A DNA stretch of 64,000 bases from an uncultured bacterium (GCA_937951485.1 CALEDJ010000025.1:1-64000), one strand, 5' to 3'; positions 53,014 through 62,656 are shown, counted from the stretch's first letter. The notes: generated by a model not told the origin, from the letters alone. A program made the numbers and translations.

Positions 53014-54054
53014 ATGAAATTCAACATATATCGCAGTCGTTGGTGCGTGCCGCTGGCGGTGCTGGCGGTGCTGGGCTGCGCTTCACACGGAAAGCCGCCA
53101 AAACCCTATCCGCCGTATGAAGGCCCCAGACCGGCGGACGCGGTGGATTTTCCGCGTGTGACGCTGACCCGGGATTTCAGCCCCTTGGATGACACGGTGC
53201 GATGGGTCGGCGAGCGCATTGGCGGCGGTCTGGTGACAATGAACGGCATCGGGGACCGGCCGTTGCCGCCGATGAAGATGAAGCGGAAGCCCTACGAACA
53301 TCTGGTCGCGCAACTCGCCATGTACACGGGCTGCCGATTCCATGCCGGACCGTATTATTTCTTGCTGTACGCGCCCGGATATGAGACCCTCACCAACATT
53401 TCCCTGCAAGACCGGCTGCATGATCGGTATGCCGGCTTGAGCGGCGCGATGGCTTTCGGCGCCAACACGGAACTCTTCAACGTGTTCGCGATGCTGAGCA
53501 AGAGCCTGGACATCACGGTCATCGCCGACAATCCCATTGCGGACAGCCGCTGCGGTGAGATGGCGCTGGCGGAAATCCCGTTGCGAGCGGCGTTGGAGGC
53601 CATTCTGCAGTCGGCGCGCATTGCCCCCGGCGCTTTCAGCGTGGACAGCACGGAAGAGTACATCTTTCTTCATTCCCTGCAAAACCCGAACCCGCGTTCC
53701 CTGTTGCTGAACGAATCCGAACTCAACAGCGACCAACTCGGCCTCTTGAATCGCAAGATCAGCCTTATGTTGCCGGAACCGCCAATCGTCACGGCGGGCA
53801 TGGTGTTCCGGCACAATGCATCGGCGTTGGGTCAGGTGCTGGGGCCGATGTCCAGCCAGATGGGCGTGCGGGTCGGCGTGGATGACGCGCGCCTGCTCCC
53901 GCTGCCGGTGAATCCGTGCGTGATGAACAATGTCCGCATCCGCACCGCGATGGATTTGCTTATCCGCCAATGGCCGCTGCCCGAATTCGGTTATGTGCTG
54001 CGCGGAGACCAGATCGTGATTGTACGGCGGAACGCGGTTCCGGCGGCGCAATAG
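53014..54054 (+). CDS. Lipoprotein with secretin/TonB short N-terminal (STN)-like repeats
   Basis: This 346-residue lipoprotein has signal MKFNIYRSRWCVPLAVLAVL and lipobox VLGC. It contains at least two alpha/beta modules resembling STN domains found in secretins and TonB receptors: a central LDITVIADNPIADSRCG..IPLRAALEAILQ and a C-terminal GVRVGVDDARLLPL..RIRTAMDLLIRQW..YVLRGDQIVIVRR. It converges with exbB, ending 19 bp from it, and may contact an outer-membrane or TonB system. No pore-forming secretin domain is present. Confidence 0.66.
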   Translation: MKFNIYRSRWCVPLAVLAVLGCASHGKPPKPYPPYEGPRPADAVDFPRVTLTRDFSPLDDTVRWVGERIGGGLVTMNGIGDRPLPPMKMKRKPYEHLVAQLAMYTGCRFHAGPYYFLLYAPGYETLTNISLQDRLHDRYAGLSGAMAFGANTELFNVFAMLSKSLDITVIADNPIADSRCGEMALAEIPLRAALEAILQSARIAPGAFSVDSTEEYIFLHSLQNPNPRSLLLNESELNSDQLGLLNRKISLMLPEPPIVTAGMVFRHNASALGQVLGPMSSQMGVRVGVDDARLLPLPVNPCVMNNVRIRTAMDLLIRQWPLPEFGYVLRGDQIVIVRRNAVPAAQ

Positions 54055-54073
54055 GCGGATGCGGCGAACCGCA

Positions 54074-54694
54074 TTATTGCCCCTGGTAATGCTGCAATTT
54101 CACCAGGAATGCCGTGGCGCGGTCTTGCATTTCCGTGGCGAGTTCATCCACACGCTTGTTGAACAGGCTGTGGAAGGCAAGCGCGGGTATGGCGATCATC
54201 AGCCCCGCCACGGTGGTGACCAGCGCCTTGGATATGCCCGCGGAGAGCACCTGCGGGTCGCCGAGTCCCCGTGCGGTGATGGCATCGAAGACCTGGACCA
54301 GCCCCAGCACGGTGCCGAGGAGTCCCAACAGCGGGCTGATCCCCGCGACGATTTCCAGCACGGTCAAGCCGCGCTCCAGGCGTCCCACCTGGGTGCGCCC
54401 CACCGCACGCAGACTTTCCACCGCCTGCGCGTGGTCGAGTCGCCGGTTGCGGATAACCTCCGCGAGAATGCCCGCAAAAGCCCCTGCGCAGCGCTGGCAG
54501 GCGATGAGCGCCGCCGGCGCTGATGCCTCGCCCTCGTAGTCCTCGATGATCCGCAGGGTGACGGGGTCAATCACGCGGTTGCGACGGAGCGCCATCGCCC
54601 GCTCGATGATGATAGTCAGCGCCACCACCGAGCAGATGCCCAAGGGAAGCATTGTCCAGCCGCCCTGGCGGACCATATGCAGCGTTTCAAACAT
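54074..54694 (-). CDS. exbB: ExbB/MotA/TolQ-family proton channel
   Basis: This 206-residue inner-membrane protein has three helices: an N-terminal one (MLPLGICSVVALTIIIERAMAL) and a pair with the family segment LTVLEIVAGISPLLGLLGTVLGLVQVF and LVTTVAGLMIAIPALAFHSLF. The Thr/Pro and glycine pattern is standard ExbB/TolQ. It should harvest proton motive force for the TonB-like protein encoded upstream on the same strand. The usual ExbD/TolR gene is absent from the 258-bp gap between them. Confidence 0.92.
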   Translation of the reverse strand: MFETLHMVRQGGWTMLPLGICSVVALTIIIERAMALRRNRVIDPVTLRIIEDYEGEASAPAALIACQRCAGAFAGILAEVIRNRRLDHAQAVESLRAVGRTQVGRLERGLTVLEIVAGISPLLGLLGTVLGLVQVFDAITARGLGDPQVLSAGISKALVTTVAGLMIAIPALAFHSLFNKRVDELATEMQDRATAFLVKLQHYQGQ

Positions 54695-54952
54695 GCCCGA
54701 ACTCCCGACCGCGTCGGCGCGCCGTGCTCAGAGGACGCAAACGACACAAACGACGCAAAGAACGTATCTGATAAGCGCAGAATCGGGTGCATTATAAGAT
54801 AGAAATGACAGCAAGGGCGAAAAAGGCATGAGGACGTTCTAGCGATTGTACTTTTGTGGCCGGTCTCCAGATCGTGCCGCAGATGCGACCGCGGGTCTCC
54901 ACTCCAGATCGCTGGTGCGCGCATTGGGGGCCTTTTGCACCCGCCTTGTCGT

Positions 54953-55921
54953 TTATCGCTGAAGGAAACTGAAAGTCCATCGAATTTCCAGGTGCTTCTC
55001 GCGGTACAAGTCCGGCATCTCAAAGGGGAACGGGGGGAATGGCGCGGCCTGTTCCAGTGCCGCCCTGCACAGCGCAGCAAAAACCCGGTCCTGCGGCCGG
55101 CCCACGATGCGGGCAAAAAGAAGCGACCCATCCGGCGCGATGGCGCAGTCAATCACGGCTTCGGTCGGATGGACACCTGAATAGCGCGTCAGCAGGGCGA
55201 CATGCCAGCGGCGCTCGACGCGGCGGCGCACCTCGCGCAGATAAGGCGCGATCTGATCCTGCATCGCCTCGAATCCGGCAAGGCCGCGCTGCTTGACCTG
55301 ATCCCGCACCCGCCCTTTGGTGGTGCGCGATTCCTCTTCCAGAGGGGCGGGCCTGTCGGCGGCGGGGCTGTCATAGTCAGGAAACGACGGGGGCATTGAC
55401 GGCGGCAGAGGAACGTGCGGCGGCAAGATGGGGGAGGGGGTGGAGATGCGTGCATCCGCCACACGCAACGGCGCATCCGGGACTGTGTCAGGTTCCAACT
55501 CGGTCATCTGTGCGGGGGATTCCGCAGTGGCGTCTGTGGCGTCTTCTTGCAGCATTGGTTGCGGTGGGGCCGGCGGGGTGGGCGCCGCAGGCGCGGGGCT
55601 TGCGGCGAGCATGTCGAACTCCGCCACTTCGTCCACCTGTGGCCCCGCTTCCCCGCCATCGCGCAGCACTTCGTCCGCGGCCTGCGCGTCAAATTCGCCG
55701 ATGAGGTCGGTCGGTTGCACCGGTTCCCCGGCGGGGGTCTGCACATCCGCGAGACGCCGGATGGCTTGCGGCGGTTGCAGGTTCAGCACCAGCGGCGCGT
55801 GATGCGGAGTCAGTCCCCAAGAATCCCGCGCGGACCGCGCACTCCATGGCGCCGCCAACAGCAGGACATGGATCAGCACCGAAGCGACCGCCGATCTTTT
55901 CATGCGCTGTGCGTATGTCAT
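54953..55921 (-). CDS. TonB-like energy transducer
   Basis: This 322-residue protein has an N-terminal membrane helix (SAVASVLIHVLLLAAPW), a long Pro/Ala/Glu-rich periplasm-spanning stretch (about residues 50-200) and a C-terminal TonB-like domain (RRVERRWHVALLTRYSG..ALEQAAPFPPFPFEM). This is the standard TonB/TolA layout. It is upstream of exbB on the same strand without an ExbD. A Met six codons in (55903) is an alternative start. Confidence 0.82.
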   Translation of the reverse strand: MTYAQRMKRSAVASVLIHVLLLAAPWSARSARDSWGLTPHHAPLVLNLQPPQAIRRLADVQTPAGEPVQPTDLIGEFDAQAADEVLRDGGEAGPQVDEVAEFDMLAASPAPAAPTPPAPPQPMLQEDATDATAESPAQMTELEPDTVPDAPLRVADARISTPSPILPPHVPLPPSMPPSFPDYDSPAADRPAPLEEESRTTKGRVRDQVKQRGLAGFEAMQDQIAPYLREVRRRVERRWHVALLTRYSGVHPTEAVIDCAIAPDGSLLFARIVGRPQDRVFAALCRAALEQAAPFPPFPFEMPDLYREKHLEIRWTFSFLQR

Positions 55922-56072
55922 CGCCTGTCCAGATCGCCCGTTTCAGACTTGCAACCGGCATTCTGTTGTCTCGTCTGATTCCACATCATGGATGAACTGG
56001 ATGCGATAACGCCCTGCGAATCTGCGAAGAAGACTGATTCATGAGGTCCTGAAACCTTTGTGCCGGCACCGG

Positions 56073-56936
56073 CTAAAAGATTTCCGTGAGATGCATTCCC
56101 ACGTAATTCGCCGGAAATTTGCTTGGCCAGCGCAGAAACTCGACATGGCCATCCATGAACAGACAATTTCCGCCTCCCGGCACATGGTTGAAGGAAGTGG
56201 CCCCGCCTTTATAAGCGATTTCATCCCACATGATGGGAATCTCGCTGGCGGCCTTGGCGCTGGCGGCCGGGTTGTTGATGTCGGTGATGAAGAACCGCTC
56301 GATGCCCATGCGCAGGCGCGGGATGGGACCCAAATCCTGGTGCATCAGTTTGACCCCTTCGCGTACAAGGTCCTGCCCTGAAAGCGTCGTGAGCACGGCA
56401 ACCAGTTCCAATATTTTCATGACAACTTCAGGACGAAGGTAGGTGAGCAGTTGCATGGGGTCCGGCAAGCGGTAATGCGGCGGCTCGACGCCCGGCTGCA
56501 ACAGCCGGTCTTCCATGAACGCGTAGCCGAGATAATAGTAACTACCCCGTGCCAGGCGGCATGGATCCACGGGTTTGTTCAGATCGTTATCCTGGTGAAA
56601 CGCCCTGCGCACACTCTCAGCGTCGGAATCCGAGGGACACACGCAGACATTTACATCGGTCAGGTATTCAGGATAAACCGCCGGACCGTTGAAAGTCGCG
56701 TCACCGCTGAAATCTCCATTGCAATTTAACAGTTTCTTTGTCGGGAACATGTTGCCAGGCGCTTCATTCGCATACATGTTGAAAACAAGCCCCATCTGCT
56801 TCAGATTGTTCTGGCAGGAGGCGCGTCGGGCCGCTTCGCGCGCCCGCGCCAATGCCGGCAGCAGAATCGCCGCCAGAATCCCGATGATCGCAATGACCAC
56901 CAATAACTCAATCAGAGTGAATCCCAGTCTTTTCAT
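56073..56936 (-). CDS. DUF1559 prepilin-like protein
   Basis: This 287-residue protein starts at 56936 after GGGAGGAAGG. It has a type IV prepilin leader cut after Gly ([19 protein letters not shown]) with Glu5 intact, then helix [19 protein letters not shown], a variable globular part and the family tail [14 protein letters not shown] with [18 protein letters not shown]. These proteins are massively expanded in planctomycetes and relatives; their function is mostly unknown, and they are probably pseudopilin-like surface proteins. The relic at 44741 is a decayed paralogue. Confidence 0.9.
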   Translation of the reverse strand: MKRLGFTLIELLVVIAIIGILAAILLPALARAREAARRASCQNNLKQMGLVFNMYANEAPGNMFPTKKLLNCNGDFSGDATFNGPAVYPEYLTDVNVCVCPSDSDAESVRRAFHQDNDLNKPVDPCRLARGSYYYLGYAFMEDRLLQPGVEPPHYRLPDPMQLLTYLRPEVVMKILELVAVLTTLSGQDLVREGVKLMHQDLGPIPRLRMGIERFFITDINNPAASAKAASEIPIMWDEIAYKGGATSFNHVPGGGNCLFMDGHVEFLRWPSKFPANYVGMHLTEIF

Positions 56937-57116
56937 GACCTTCCTCCCTTGCAATGCAGTAATCAATGACTTTTGACCACGCCGCCCGCCGTGCCCATGC
57001 AGCGTTCCGTAGCAGGTTCTATTGTAAACCTTTCATGGTGAAATGCAAGCGGAGTTTTTCGCAGTTCGGCGAGGTGAAAAAGGGAGCCGACATCCTTCCA
57101 TCTGTTACGTGTGTTT

Positions 57117-57152
57117 GTCGGACCAGTCTGACATGTCGGACCAGTCGGCCGC
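57117..57152. repeat. 9-bp tandem repeat (GTCGGACCA)
   Basis: Units GTCGGACCA, GTCTGACAT, GTCGGACCA and GTCGGCCGC stand in 9-bp register in the 330-bp gap 56937-57266, which holds no supported gene. Confidence 0.75.
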
Positions 57153-57185
57153 CTCGGCCATTGTTTCTCAGATGATAAGAGAAAA

Positions 57186-57216
57186 GTTCTGGAATACAGG
57201 CTTTAGCCTGTCGGGA
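57186..57216. repeat. CTGGAGTACAGGC-type hairpin repeat
   Basis: The sequence AAGTTCTGGAATACAGGC continues into CTTTAGCCTGTCGGGA, forming a hairpin ACAGGCT-TT-AGCCTGT. An almost identical copy, including the AAGTTCTGGA lead-in, occurs at 62657. Confidence 0.75.
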
Positions 57217-57266
57217 TCACAGGCAAACCGCACCTGCTACTTCGTTCCGCACTCCGCATTCGCGCG

Positions 57267-57959
57267 CTACTCCAGTTTTCGAATCACAATGTTTCGGTAC
57301 CAGGCTTCCCCGCCGTGATCCTGAAGCATCAGCATTCCCTCAAGCGGCAAGTCATTGTAAGCGATCTTGAATTTTCCGAGGGGGATGGTCATTTTGGACA
57401 AATCCGTGTGGATGATCCGCCACCCATTCATGAAAACGACGACCTCTTTCCCTTTCACGGTAATATCGAAGGAATTCCACTCGCCGGCGGGTCGGGACAT
57501 GTTAAACATGGGAGTGACAATGTCGTAGATGGACCCGCAACTGTTCTTGCCGGGCGGCTTGCCGTGGTCTTCGAGCACCTGGATTTCAAAGCCGCGCTGA
57601 ACGGGGTCATTGGGCTGGGAACGCAGAAAGACGCCGCTGTTGGCGCGGCGGGCGAGTTTGAATTCGATGTGCAATTCAAAATCGCCAAAACGCTCAGGCG
57701 CATACCCCACATACCGGAGAGGATAGATGGTCTTCCCATAGATATGCAGCGTGCCGTCTTTGATCTCGAAAATGTCTTTGTCATCGGTAATGTTTTTCCA
57801 GCCCGGGGCGTGTTCCGCATCCAGAAGATCAATCCATCCCTCGCCTTCAGGGCGGGGCGTGGGTTGACCCAGAGATGCAGGGCCTTTTGAGGGGCCGCCG
57901 CACGCGGTAAGTGCCATGGCGTACAGCAGCGTACAGAACAAAGGGATGATGTTTTTCAT
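57267..57959 (-). CDS. DUF1080 lipoprotein
   Basis: This 230-residue lipoprotein has lipobox ALTACGG (Cys at about residue 20) and one DUF1080 sandwich: GWIDLLDAEHAPGWKNI, HIEFKLARRANSGVFLRSQ, RGFEIQVLEDHGKP, WNSFDITVKGKEVVVFMNG and a closing EAWYRNIVIRKLE. The start at 57959 follows GGAGG by 8 bp. It diverges from the GH109 gene and is probably part of the same glycan-use set, acting at the cell surface. Confidence 0.9.
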   Translation of the reverse strand: MKNIIPLFCTLLYAMALTACGGPSKGPASLGQPTPRPEGEGWIDLLDAEHAPGWKNITDDKDIFEIKDGTLHIYGKTIYPLRYVGYAPERFGDFELHIEFKLARRANSGVFLRSQPNDPVQRGFEIQVLEDHGKPPGKNSCGSIYDIVTPMFNMSRPAGEWNSFDITVKGKEVVVFMNGWRIIHTDLSKMTIPLGKFKIAYNDLPLEGMLMLQDHGGEAWYRNIVIRKLE

Positions 57960-58065
57960 GGTTGAATCCTCCAATGCAACAGATAGGACCGGCAAGACAA
58001 AGCACTTGGGTGGCCGGCATGAACTGCACGACTTTTCAAGCGCCATATGTGTAGTTGATTTTATG

Positions 58066-58092
58066 GGTTCTACAGGTTCTATGGGGCCTGTT
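58066..58092. repeat. 9-bp tandem repeat (GGTTCTACA)
   Basis: GGTTCTACA, GGTTCTATG and GGGCCTGTT in 9-bp register; closely related to the array at 41405-41440. Confidence 0.6.
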
Positions 58093-58111
58093 TCATCTTT
58101 CAAACCCATGC

Positions 58112-58139
58112 TTGTCGCCGCCTCGACTGATGTTATACT
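58112..58139 (+). promoter_or_regulatory. Candidate promoter of the GH109 gene
   Basis: TTGTCG (58112-58117) and TATACT (58134-58139) are separated by 16 bp, about 62 bp upstream of the start codon at 58201. Confidence 0.45.
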
Positions 58140-58200
58140 GTACCGGATCATGGGATGCAAGGCGACCGGCAAGACCCCGGACAGGCAAGGAGACAAGGAC

Positions 58201-59511
58201 ATGCAAACAGGGATGAATCGGCGGCATTTTCTGGGGGTGGCGGCGGGCGCGGCGGTGGCGGCGGGAATGGCGACACACCGGGCTTCAGCAGAAGCGGGCA
58301 AGCCGGTGCGGGTGGGCGTGATCGGCACGGGCAACCGGGGACGTTCGCTCTCCGGCACGATGCTGCACATGCCGGATATAACGATTCCGGCGGTATGCGA
58401 TATCCGTGAGGCAGCGGTGGAGGCCGCGCAAGATTTGGTGGAAAAGGCAGGCCATCCGCGACCGGAGGCTTACACAGGCGATGAATACGCATACCGCAAA
58501 TTGCTGGCGCGGGACGACTTGGACGCCGTAATCATTGCGACACCCTGGAACTGGCACACGCCGATGGCGGTGGATGCGATGCGGGCGGGCAAATACGTTG
58601 GTGTGGAAGTGCCCGCCGCGATTACTTATGAAGAATGCTGGGCGCTGGTGAACACCTGCGAGGAAACAAAGGTGCCCTGCATGATGCTGGAAAACTGGAG
58701 TTTCCGACGCGACAACCTTGCTCTCCTGAACATGGTGCGGCAGGGGCTTTTCGGCGAAATTGTGCATGTACACTGCGCGCATTCGCACGATTGCATAGAC
58801 CACTGGTTTTTTGACACCGAAGGGAACATGCGCTGGGGCGGCGAGTTCCTCGTAAAGCGCAACTGCGATCAATACCCCACGCACAGCCTGGGACCGGTCC
58901 TGAGTTGGATGGATATCAACTGTGGCGACGCCTTCGCCACGATGACCTCAACCGCGACGGCTTCGCGCGGGATCAACGCCTATTTCATTCGAAAGTTCGG
59001 ACCGGACCATCCCAACGCAAAACGCGAGTACAAACAGGGTGACATCGTCACTTCGGTGGTGCGCACGCAAAACGGCAAGACGCTGGTCATCAACTACGAC
59101 ATGCAACTGCCGCGCCCCTATGACAACCGCTGGATGCTGCAGGGCACGCTGGGCGTGTACAGCGAGATGCGCGATGCGCTGTATCTTGAAGGCCGCAGTC
59201 CCGGGTACCATGAATGGGAGCCGTTCCCGCCGTATCAGGAGGAATTTGAGCACCCCTGGTGGCAGGCGATTCTGGCGGAAGCGGCGCAACATGGTCATGG
59301 CGGCACCGATTACCTGGAATTGAAACTTTTCCTCAAGGCTGTGCGCGATAAAACGCAAACGCCGATTGACGTGTACGATTCGGCCACGATGAGCAGCGTC
59401 ATCCCCATGTCGGAGGAATCCATCGCCAAGGGAAGCGCGCCCGTCACCTGCCCGGACTATACGCGCGGCGCGTGGAGAACCCGAAAACCGACATTCGGCG
59501 TGGTCACATAG
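58201..59511 (+). CDS. GH109-like Gfo/Idh/MocA oxidoreductase-fold glycosidase, Tat-exported
   Basis: This 436-residue protein has a Tat signal (NRRHFLGVAAGAAVAAG), an NAD-binding GVIGTGNRGR motif and the Gfo/Idh/MocA fold. ATPWNWHTPMAVDAM and YPTHSLGPVLSWMD match GH109 alpha-N-acetylgalactosaminidases, which use bound NAD+ for a redox-type glycoside cleavage. The start at 58201 follows AAGGAGACA. Tat export fits a cofactor-loaded enzyme folded in the cytoplasm. A non-hydrolytic dehydrogenase role remains possible. Confidence 0.85.
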   Translation: MQTGMNRRHFLGVAAGAAVAAGMATHRASAEAGKPVRVGVIGTGNRGRSLSGTMLHMPDITIPAVCDIREAAVEAAQDLVEKAGHPRPEAYTGDEYAYRKLLARDDLDAVIIATPWNWHTPMAVDAMRAGKYVGVEVPAAITYEECWALVNTCEETKVPCMMLENWSFRRDNLALLNMVRQGLFGEIVHVHCAHSHDCIDHWFFDTEGNMRWGGEFLVKRNCDQYPTHSLGPVLSWMDINCGDAFATMTSTATASRGINAYFIRKFGPDHPNAKREYKQGDIVTSVVRTQNGKTLVINYDMQLPRPYDNRWMLQGTLGVYSEMRDALYLEGRSPGYHEWEPFPPYQEEFEHPWWQAILAEAAQHGHGGTDYLELKLFLKAVRDKTQTPIDVYDSATMSSVIPMSEESIAKGSAPVTCPDYTRGAWRTRKPTFGVVT

Positions 59512-59513
59512 CG

Positions 59514-61526
59514 CTATTCAATCACCAGCACGTTGTGGATCGCAAGACCTGCAATGTGCGCGGTGAGCGCGCCGTCTTTCCAGGTCCAATCCAGACCCGC
59601 TTCGTCGGGGGCCATGTAGCAGCGGCGCGGCCGTTCGGACAATGGCACGCGCACGGTGAAGGCGCCTGCATCCGGCACATGTTCAACCATGTGCCGGTCG
59701 GGTGCGAGATAGCCTTGCGCCGCGCGGTTTACGAACTGGATCAGCCGGCGCCCATCCTTCTTGCGCGCGGCCATTTCGATGTGCCACGGTCCATCATGCT
59801 TGATGATCCCAGGCGCTTCCAGCGCCGCCAGGGCATCGCCGATGAAGCGACGCAGTCCCGGATAATGGCTTTGATGATAACCGCGGAAGATGGGGCCGTG
59901 AATCGCGACGACGACGCCATCGCCGAATCGGTTCACCGTGGCCGCGGCCATGTCGCGGCGGTTCAGTTCCGGCTCCTGCTGGTACAGCATCGGCGCGAGT
60001 TCCGATGCGCCGACGAGATTCGTAGCCTGATACGCGCCGGCAGCGATTACCGCGCCATTGCCCACCGGCAGCCATCCGCCGTGGCGTTCCTCGCCGCGCG
60101 CCTCCACGCCCGCGAGTTCTCCGTACTGCGCCGCAACGTGCGCGCCGCTGATCAGCAGGCGGCCGCCGCCGCGTACATAGGCCGCAATCGCTGCTCTCAC
60201 GTCGTCGGGCACATGCTCCTGCTCCGGCACGACCACGATGGCATATCCGGTGATCCGTTCCATCAGCGTCGGCTCATTGAGAATATCCGCGCTGTATCCG
60301 TTTTCCAGCACGGCGTGGAGCGCGCCTTCCATGGGGTGATTGGCCTGCGCGAAATTGAAGAGCGGATCATTGTGACGGTAATACGACGTTTCGCTGTGCA
60401 AGATAGCGACCTGTGGGATGGTTTCGGTCTGAAAGCAGTATTCCCTGCGTTTCCGGCAGAAATCCGCCACCTGCCCCAGCAGTTCCTGATGCCATTCGGT
60501 GAGGCGTCCGGACCGTTGCGGCTGGTTGTAAATAAACACCGCGCCGCCCTGCGCCAGCACCATGGAAACCTCCTGGCATAGATGCGGAACGGTCTTCATG
60601 GTCCAGCCCTGCCCGCCGGTCTGCAGGAACGACCACGCCATCAAATCCCACGGCTTGCCGCGACTGGCCAGAAAGCGCGCTTCGGCGCATGCGCGCGCCG
60701 CGCCGAAGGACGGATCAAAATCGCCGCTGAGATAGTCCACCGGCGCGGAGATGGCCTCCGGTTGCCGCACGCTGTACATCCAGTTGCTGCATATCAGACA
60801 GGACGGCTTGACCTCATGGACGGCATTGACGACATTTGTGACGTGTTGCGTGAAAAGGTCGCGGTGGAATGCGAGCCAATCGTGCCAGTGGGGGTCATCG
60901 GGCTTGCGCGGAATCTCGCGGATACCGGTCTTTTCGGTGAACGCTTTCTTGCACGATTCGCTCCAGCAAGGGTGGCTCGCCCAGTTCTCGCCGTCAATCC
61001 ACATGCCGTCCACATCGTATTCGCGGACCACCTCGATCAACTGCGGGATCATCAGTTCGGCGTCGTAATCGCTGAGGCGGCAGGTATTGTTGGGGTCGGG
61101 TTTGCCGTGCTGATCAATGCGCGCCCATTCAGGATGCAGTTCGATGGCGCGCGTATCCCACACGCCGGAATAGTGGATGGAAAGCGGAATGCCCATCTCG
61201 CGGGTGATTTCCCGCCACACCTTGAGCGCATCGTTCACGATGCCCGGCGATGGCGACCCAATCCTGGTGGGATAGCCGGTATAGCCGGGATGGCCCTTGC
61301 AGTCATACTGCACGAAATCCGGCCGCACCTTTTCCAGCATGGCGCGGACATGATCATGCGTCGTCTCGCGCCCCAGTTCCGTATCCCCGGCATTCGGGTG
61401 AAGATCATAATGCAGCCCGAAAAACGCCGTGTCCCGCCAGTTGCCTTCGCCCATCGCCGCGCTCCCCGCTGTTGTCGCCACAACCCCCAAACAGATCGCT
61501 GTCCAGACAGGAAAAACACACTTCAT
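59514..61526 (-). CDS. Exported TIM-barrel glycosidase with beta-galactosidase-trimerisation-like domain
   Basis: About 670 residues with a signal peptide (VWTAICLGVVATTAGSAA). The N-terminal TIM barrel has FFGLHYDLHPN, FVQYDCKGHPGY, SIHYSGVWD and DVDGMWIDGENW, as in GH29/GH42-related families. A second domain from about residue 390 (QVAILHSETSYY, YAIVVVPEQEHVPDDV, YVRGGGRLLISG) resembles the amidotransferase-like trimerisation domain of GH42. An alpha-L-fucosidase or beta-galactosidase activity is possible; I cannot decide. The start at 61526 follows GGGAGG. It converges with GH109, leaving 2 bp. Confidence 0.75.
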   Translation of the reverse strand: MKCVFPVWTAICLGVVATTAGSAAMGEGNWRDTAFFGLHYDLHPNAGDTELGRETTHDHVRAMLEKVRPDFVQYDCKGHPGYTGYPTRIGSPSPGIVNDALKVWREITREMGIPLSIHYSGVWDTRAIELHPEWARIDQHGKPDPNNTCRLSDYDAELMIPQLIEVVREYDVDGMWIDGENWASHPCWSESCKKAFTEKTGIREIPRKPDDPHWHDWLAFHRDLFTQHVTNVVNAVHEVKPSCLICSNWMYSVRQPEAISAPVDYLSGDFDPSFGAARACAEARFLASRGKPWDLMAWSFLQTGGQGWTMKTVPHLCQEVSMVLAQGGAVFIYNQPQRSGRLTEWHQELLGQVADFCRKRREYCFQTETIPQVAILHSETSYYRHNDPLFNFAQANHPMEGALHAVLENGYSADILNEPTLMERITGYAIVVVPEQEHVPDDVRAAIAAYVRGGGRLLISGAHVAAQYGELAGVEARGEERHGGWLPVGNGAVIAAGAYQATNLVGASELAPMLYQQEPELNRRDMAAATVNRFGDGVVVAIHGPIFRGYHQSHYPGLRRFIGDALAALEAPGIIKHDGPWHIEMAARKKDGRRLIQFVNRAAQGYLAPDRHMVEHVPDAGAFTVRVPLSERPRRCYMAPDEAGLDWTWKDGALTAHIAGLAIHNVLVIE

Positions 61527-61617
61527 CGCATGAGCCTCCCTCTTGAAATGCCTGTTGCCATATGCCATCACTTTCACGTCGTCACGGCTTTTTCAAGCGC
61601 GGCGCGTTTCCCCATCC

Positions 61618-61643
61618 CGTTGCTCCGCAGGGGCGGGGCAACA
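61618..61643. repeat. GTTGCTCCGC-type hairpin
   Basis: CGTTGCTCCGC-AGGG-GCGGGGCAACA, a hairpin of the same family as the pair at 41318-41404. Confidence 0.65.
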
Positions 61644-61645
61644 GC

Positions 61646-61699
61646 GTCCGACAAGTCCGACAAATCCAACTGGTCCGGCATGTCCGACATGTCCGACTC
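61646..61699. repeat. 9-bp tandem repeat (GTCCGACAA), six units
   Basis: Six units in exact 9-bp register: GTCCGACAA twice, ATCCAACTG, GTCCGGCAT, GTCCGACAT and GTCCGACTC. It is the longest such array in the window and ends 8 bp before the SMP-30 stop codon. Confidence 0.85.
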
Positions 61700-61707
61700 C
61701 CCAAAAA

Positions 61708-62604
61708 TCATTCCGCATGCTCGACGTCCGTTGCCGGACGCAGACGCGCGGCAGGACGAATGCCCTCCACCGTGGTCCGCACCTTGTACAGTCCGCTGCG
61801 CGCCGTCACATAGAGCGTTTTCCCGTCGTCATCCCCGAAGGTGCAATTCGCGGGCGCTTGCGGGAAACGTATGCTCTGCAGGGGCTCCCCGCTGGGACTG
61901 AAAACCTCCACGCCCGCGCCGCCGGTGCACCAGATATTGCCGTTTACATCCACCTTCATGCCGTCCGGCCAGCGGATTTCACAGATCACCCTGCCATTAC
62001 CCAGCGAGCCGTCCGCCGCCACCTCGAATACACGGATATGTTTGGCCTCGGTGTCTGCGATGTACAACGTTTTTTCATCCGGCGACAAAGCGAGGCCATT
62101 GGGTCTCTTGAAATCCTTGACCAGCAGTTTGACCTCGCCGGCCGGGGTGATGGCGTAGACGCCGGAAAAGCCCAACTCGTCGTTGGGACCACCCGGGCCG
62201 CCTTCAAGGCCATACGGCGGGTCTGTGAAGAAGACCATGCCGTCGGACCGCACAATGACATCATTCGGACTGTTGAAACGTTTGCCGTCATAGCGGTCGG
62301 CGAGCGTTTCCACCGTCCCGTCGGCATTCGTCCGGCTGACGCGCCGGTTCTTGTGTTCCGCCGCGATGAGCCGGCCCTCCAGGTCCAGCGTCAGGCCGTT
62401 GGATTGCCCGCTGGGATGACGGAACACCGTCTTGTCGCTGCGATAGATGGTGTCGGCGGGAATGTCGCTGAATATCAGTTCCCCCGATGGCAGCCACAGC
62501 GGCCCTTCGGTGAATTGAAACCCGTCTGCCGACAGTTCCACCTCACCCGCCAGGAATCCTGCTTCCGCCCCCAAGAGCAGCGCACTCAGCAACAACATTG
62601 ACAT
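61708..62604 (-). CDS. SMP-30/gluconolactonase-like protein, exported
   Basis: This 298-residue protein has a short signal peptide ([16 protein letters not shown]) and a six-bladed propeller of the SMP-30/gluconolactonase/LRE type: [18 protein letters not shown] (metal-site Glu), [14 protein letters not shown] (metal-site Asn), [18 protein letters not shown] and [16 protein letters not shown] (metal-site Asp). Such enzymes open sugar lactones. It belongs with the neighbouring glycosidases, probably acting on oxidised sugars in the periplasm. Confidence 0.9.
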   Translation of the reverse strand: MSMLLLSALLLGAEAGFLAGEVELSADGFQFTEGPLWLPSGELIFSDIPADTIYRSDKTVFRHPSGQSNGLTLDLEGRLIAAEHKNRRVSRTNADGTVETLADRYDGKRFNSPNDVIVRSDGMVFFTDPPYGLEGGPGGPNDELGFSGVYAITPAGEVKLLVKDFKRPNGLALSPDEKTLYIADTEAKHIRVFEVAADGSLGNGRVICEIRWPDGMKVDVNGNIWCTGGAGVEVFSPSGEPLQSIRFPQAPANCTFGDDDGKTLYVTARSGLYKVRTTVEGIRPAARLRPATDVEHAE

Positions 62605-62656
62605 GGCTTGTTCCTCCTGTCGTTCACGATATACATGCCCTCAGTATAACCCGCCC

